Source: an uncultured Lewinella sp.
GTDB taxonomy: Bacteria; Bacteroidota; Bacteroidia; Chitinophagales; Saprospiraceae
Assembly: GCA_938021455.1 (NCBI GenBank)
Contig: CALIGP010000376.1
Coordinates: forward strand, 1 to 13,555
Direction: 5' to 3'
Length of the DNA: 13,555 nucleotides
Part shown: one piece after another, positions 12,606-13,555 of the stretch
Layout: each line of letters starts with the position of its first letter
Numbering within the stretch: position 1 is the stretch's first letter
The notes under the pieces: model-generated
Seen by the model: only the letters and a program-made list of their open reading frames with translations
Databases searched by the model: none
Told to the model about the DNA's origin: nothing
Made by a program: the position numbers and the translations under genes

Positions 12606-13555
12606 TTAGTCATCCGATCCGTCCCAGAAAAGGGCTCCACAGTCGACATTAAGCACGGTAAGGATCAGCACATCAGACACCGGCATACACATACCGGGCT
12701 GATCGGAAGTCAGCGTAAGGGTGACGGATCCACTCGTTCTGTCCGTTGCTCCGGGGTCATAGCCGGCAACCTCAGAAAATATTGTGGCGGGCGCCCCAAG
12801 GTCGTCCAGGAAGACACCGTCTCCGTCGGTCGTCCAAACGCCATCCGTTACGCCGCCGGTAATGGACGCTCCGGACACCGCCAAATCGAAAATTTTGTTG
12901 CCACAGACGGAGCCGTCGGCACCAGCATCAACCAGTACTTCTTCCAGAATATCAAAGGTAATGTCAACCGTTTCACAGACACAGTTATCTCCAATAGCCG
13001 TAACCCGAGCCGTTAGTTCCTGACCAGCGCAACTAGCAGGTATAGTGGTAGTAATCGCGGTGGGGGTTGCTTGCGCAATCGGGCCATCTACCACAAAAGT
13101 TCCCACTACCGTATTGGGGTCATCGGGGCAGAAAAACTCAAAGGTCACGGACTCACCGGCATTAATTGGCAGGGTATCAACGGTGATCATTCCATCCACC
13201 CGGTATTCGCCATTTTCCGTACAAGCCATGAATTCGCTGAGCGTAACCACTGGCTTGAGGAACCGTATAGTATCCGTTGCCTGACCGGTGATGATGGTGA
13301 AATTATCACACACCCCGTTGGGATCCGTAGCACACGTAATGCCGCTGTTAGTACTCGTACTTATTATATTGAGTACCCCCTCATCATTACAAATACCTCC
13401 GGCAACGGCCATGGCATCTAGTTCAAACATATAGGTAACTGGTGCATCGACGTTTGGTGCGATGCTGATGACAAGTGTTTGCGATCCGTCCATGGCTACG
13501 TCCACCCGCTCAAACTGAGGACAGGTAGGCTGGTCAGCAGCGTTATTGGCAGTAC
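12606..13555 (-). CDS. Large secreted PKD/Ig-like repeat protein, C-terminal part only
   Basis: The minus-strand frame is open from the right edge (first full codon 13551-13553) to TAA at 12606-12608, giving 315 residues without a true start; the true start lies beyond the window. The sequence is acidic, rich in T, S, D, G and V, poor in K and R, and has paired cysteines (GICNDEG, ITCATDPNGVCDN, NCVCETVD), all typical of extracellular beta-sandwich repeats. The last repeat, from VDAGADGSVCG to SVTLTLTSDQPGMCMPVSDVLILTV, matches the layout of Bacteroidota PKD/Ig-like adhesin repeats that begin 'V.AG.D..VC' and end 'S.TLTLT..D..G.C...SD...LTV'. A surface adhesin or gliding-related role is inferred. 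The protein stops at CGALFWDGSDD with neither a type A nor a type B T9SS sorting domain, which is unusual for such proteins. Confidence 0.8.
   Translation of the reverse strand, partial: TANNAADQPTCPQFERVDVAMDGSQTLVISIAPNVDAPVTYMFELDAMAVAGGICNDEGVLNIISTSTNSGITCATDPNGVCDNFTIITGQATDTIRFLKPVVTLSEFMACTENGEYRVDGMITVDTLPINAGESVTFEFFCPDDPNTVVGTFVVDGPIAQATPTAITTTIPASCAGQELTARVTAIGDNCVCETVDITFDILEEVLVDAGADGSVCGNKIFDLAVSGASITGGVTDGVWTTDGDGVFLDDLGAPATIFSEVAGYDPGATDRTSGSVTLTLTSDQPGMCMPVSDVLILTVLNVDCGALFWDGSDD

Noticed and set aside
1..13555. Defence system, prophage, biosynthetic cluster or tRNA gene
   Set aside because: No such genes or cloverleaf sequences could be recognised on either strand; the helicase alone is not evidence for a defence island.

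Overview
The window looks like chromosomal DNA of a Bacteroidota bacterium, most likely a Saprospiria/Lewinella-type marine member. The grounds are a type IX secretion (T9SS) C-terminal sorting domain, a long secreted protein with PKD/Ig-like repeats, a prolyl-oligopeptidase lipoprotein, absence of Shine-Dalgarno sequences, and at least one exact match to the Bacteroidota -7 promoter motif TAnnTTTG. Taxon assignment below phylum is inference.

Layout from left to right: a VOC/glyoxalase-fold protein (minus, cut by the left edge); an 828-residue PIF1/RecD-like SF1 helicase with a RecQ-like HRDC/HTH tail (minus); a 622-base gene-free stretch (2904-3525) packed with repeats, including a 10-bp-phased CGT/AT array, two heptamer tandem arrays, hairpins and a 175-bp MITE-like element with perfect 20-bp inverted ends; gatB (plus); a 203-base convergent spacer with nested hairpins; a secreted Asp-box beta-propeller protein with a T9SS signal (minus); a divergent intergenic region; a GH13-like glycosidase (plus); an NTF2/SnoaL-fold protein (minus); a prolyl oligopeptidase of family S9A (minus); and the C-terminal part of a large secreted PKD/Ig-repeat protein (minus, 5' part beyond the right edge).

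The genes do not form an obvious pathway; they are mostly housekeeping (gatB, helicase) and secreted or envelope functions, each apparently a separate transcription unit, with possible cotranscription only of the helicase and the VOC gene. I see no phage, CRISPR, defence island or biosynthetic cluster.

The most distinctive signal is the small dispersed repeats. A palindrome family with core CT-NN-AG occurs at four sites, a GCACCTGCGTCCGCGCC module at three sites plus a shorter partial copy, and GAGAATC/GTTGCGR heptamers form arrays. Several copies touch or include stop codons. Some lie in frame inside coding sequence: a 40-base stretch of gatB (3871-3910) matches two intergenic repeat modules and coincides with about ten extra residues in a GatB loop, and the glycosidase carries palindromes at 8250-8267 and 9183-9250. 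This resembles the in-frame palindromic elements known from Rickettsia and is the best candidate here for something undescribed.
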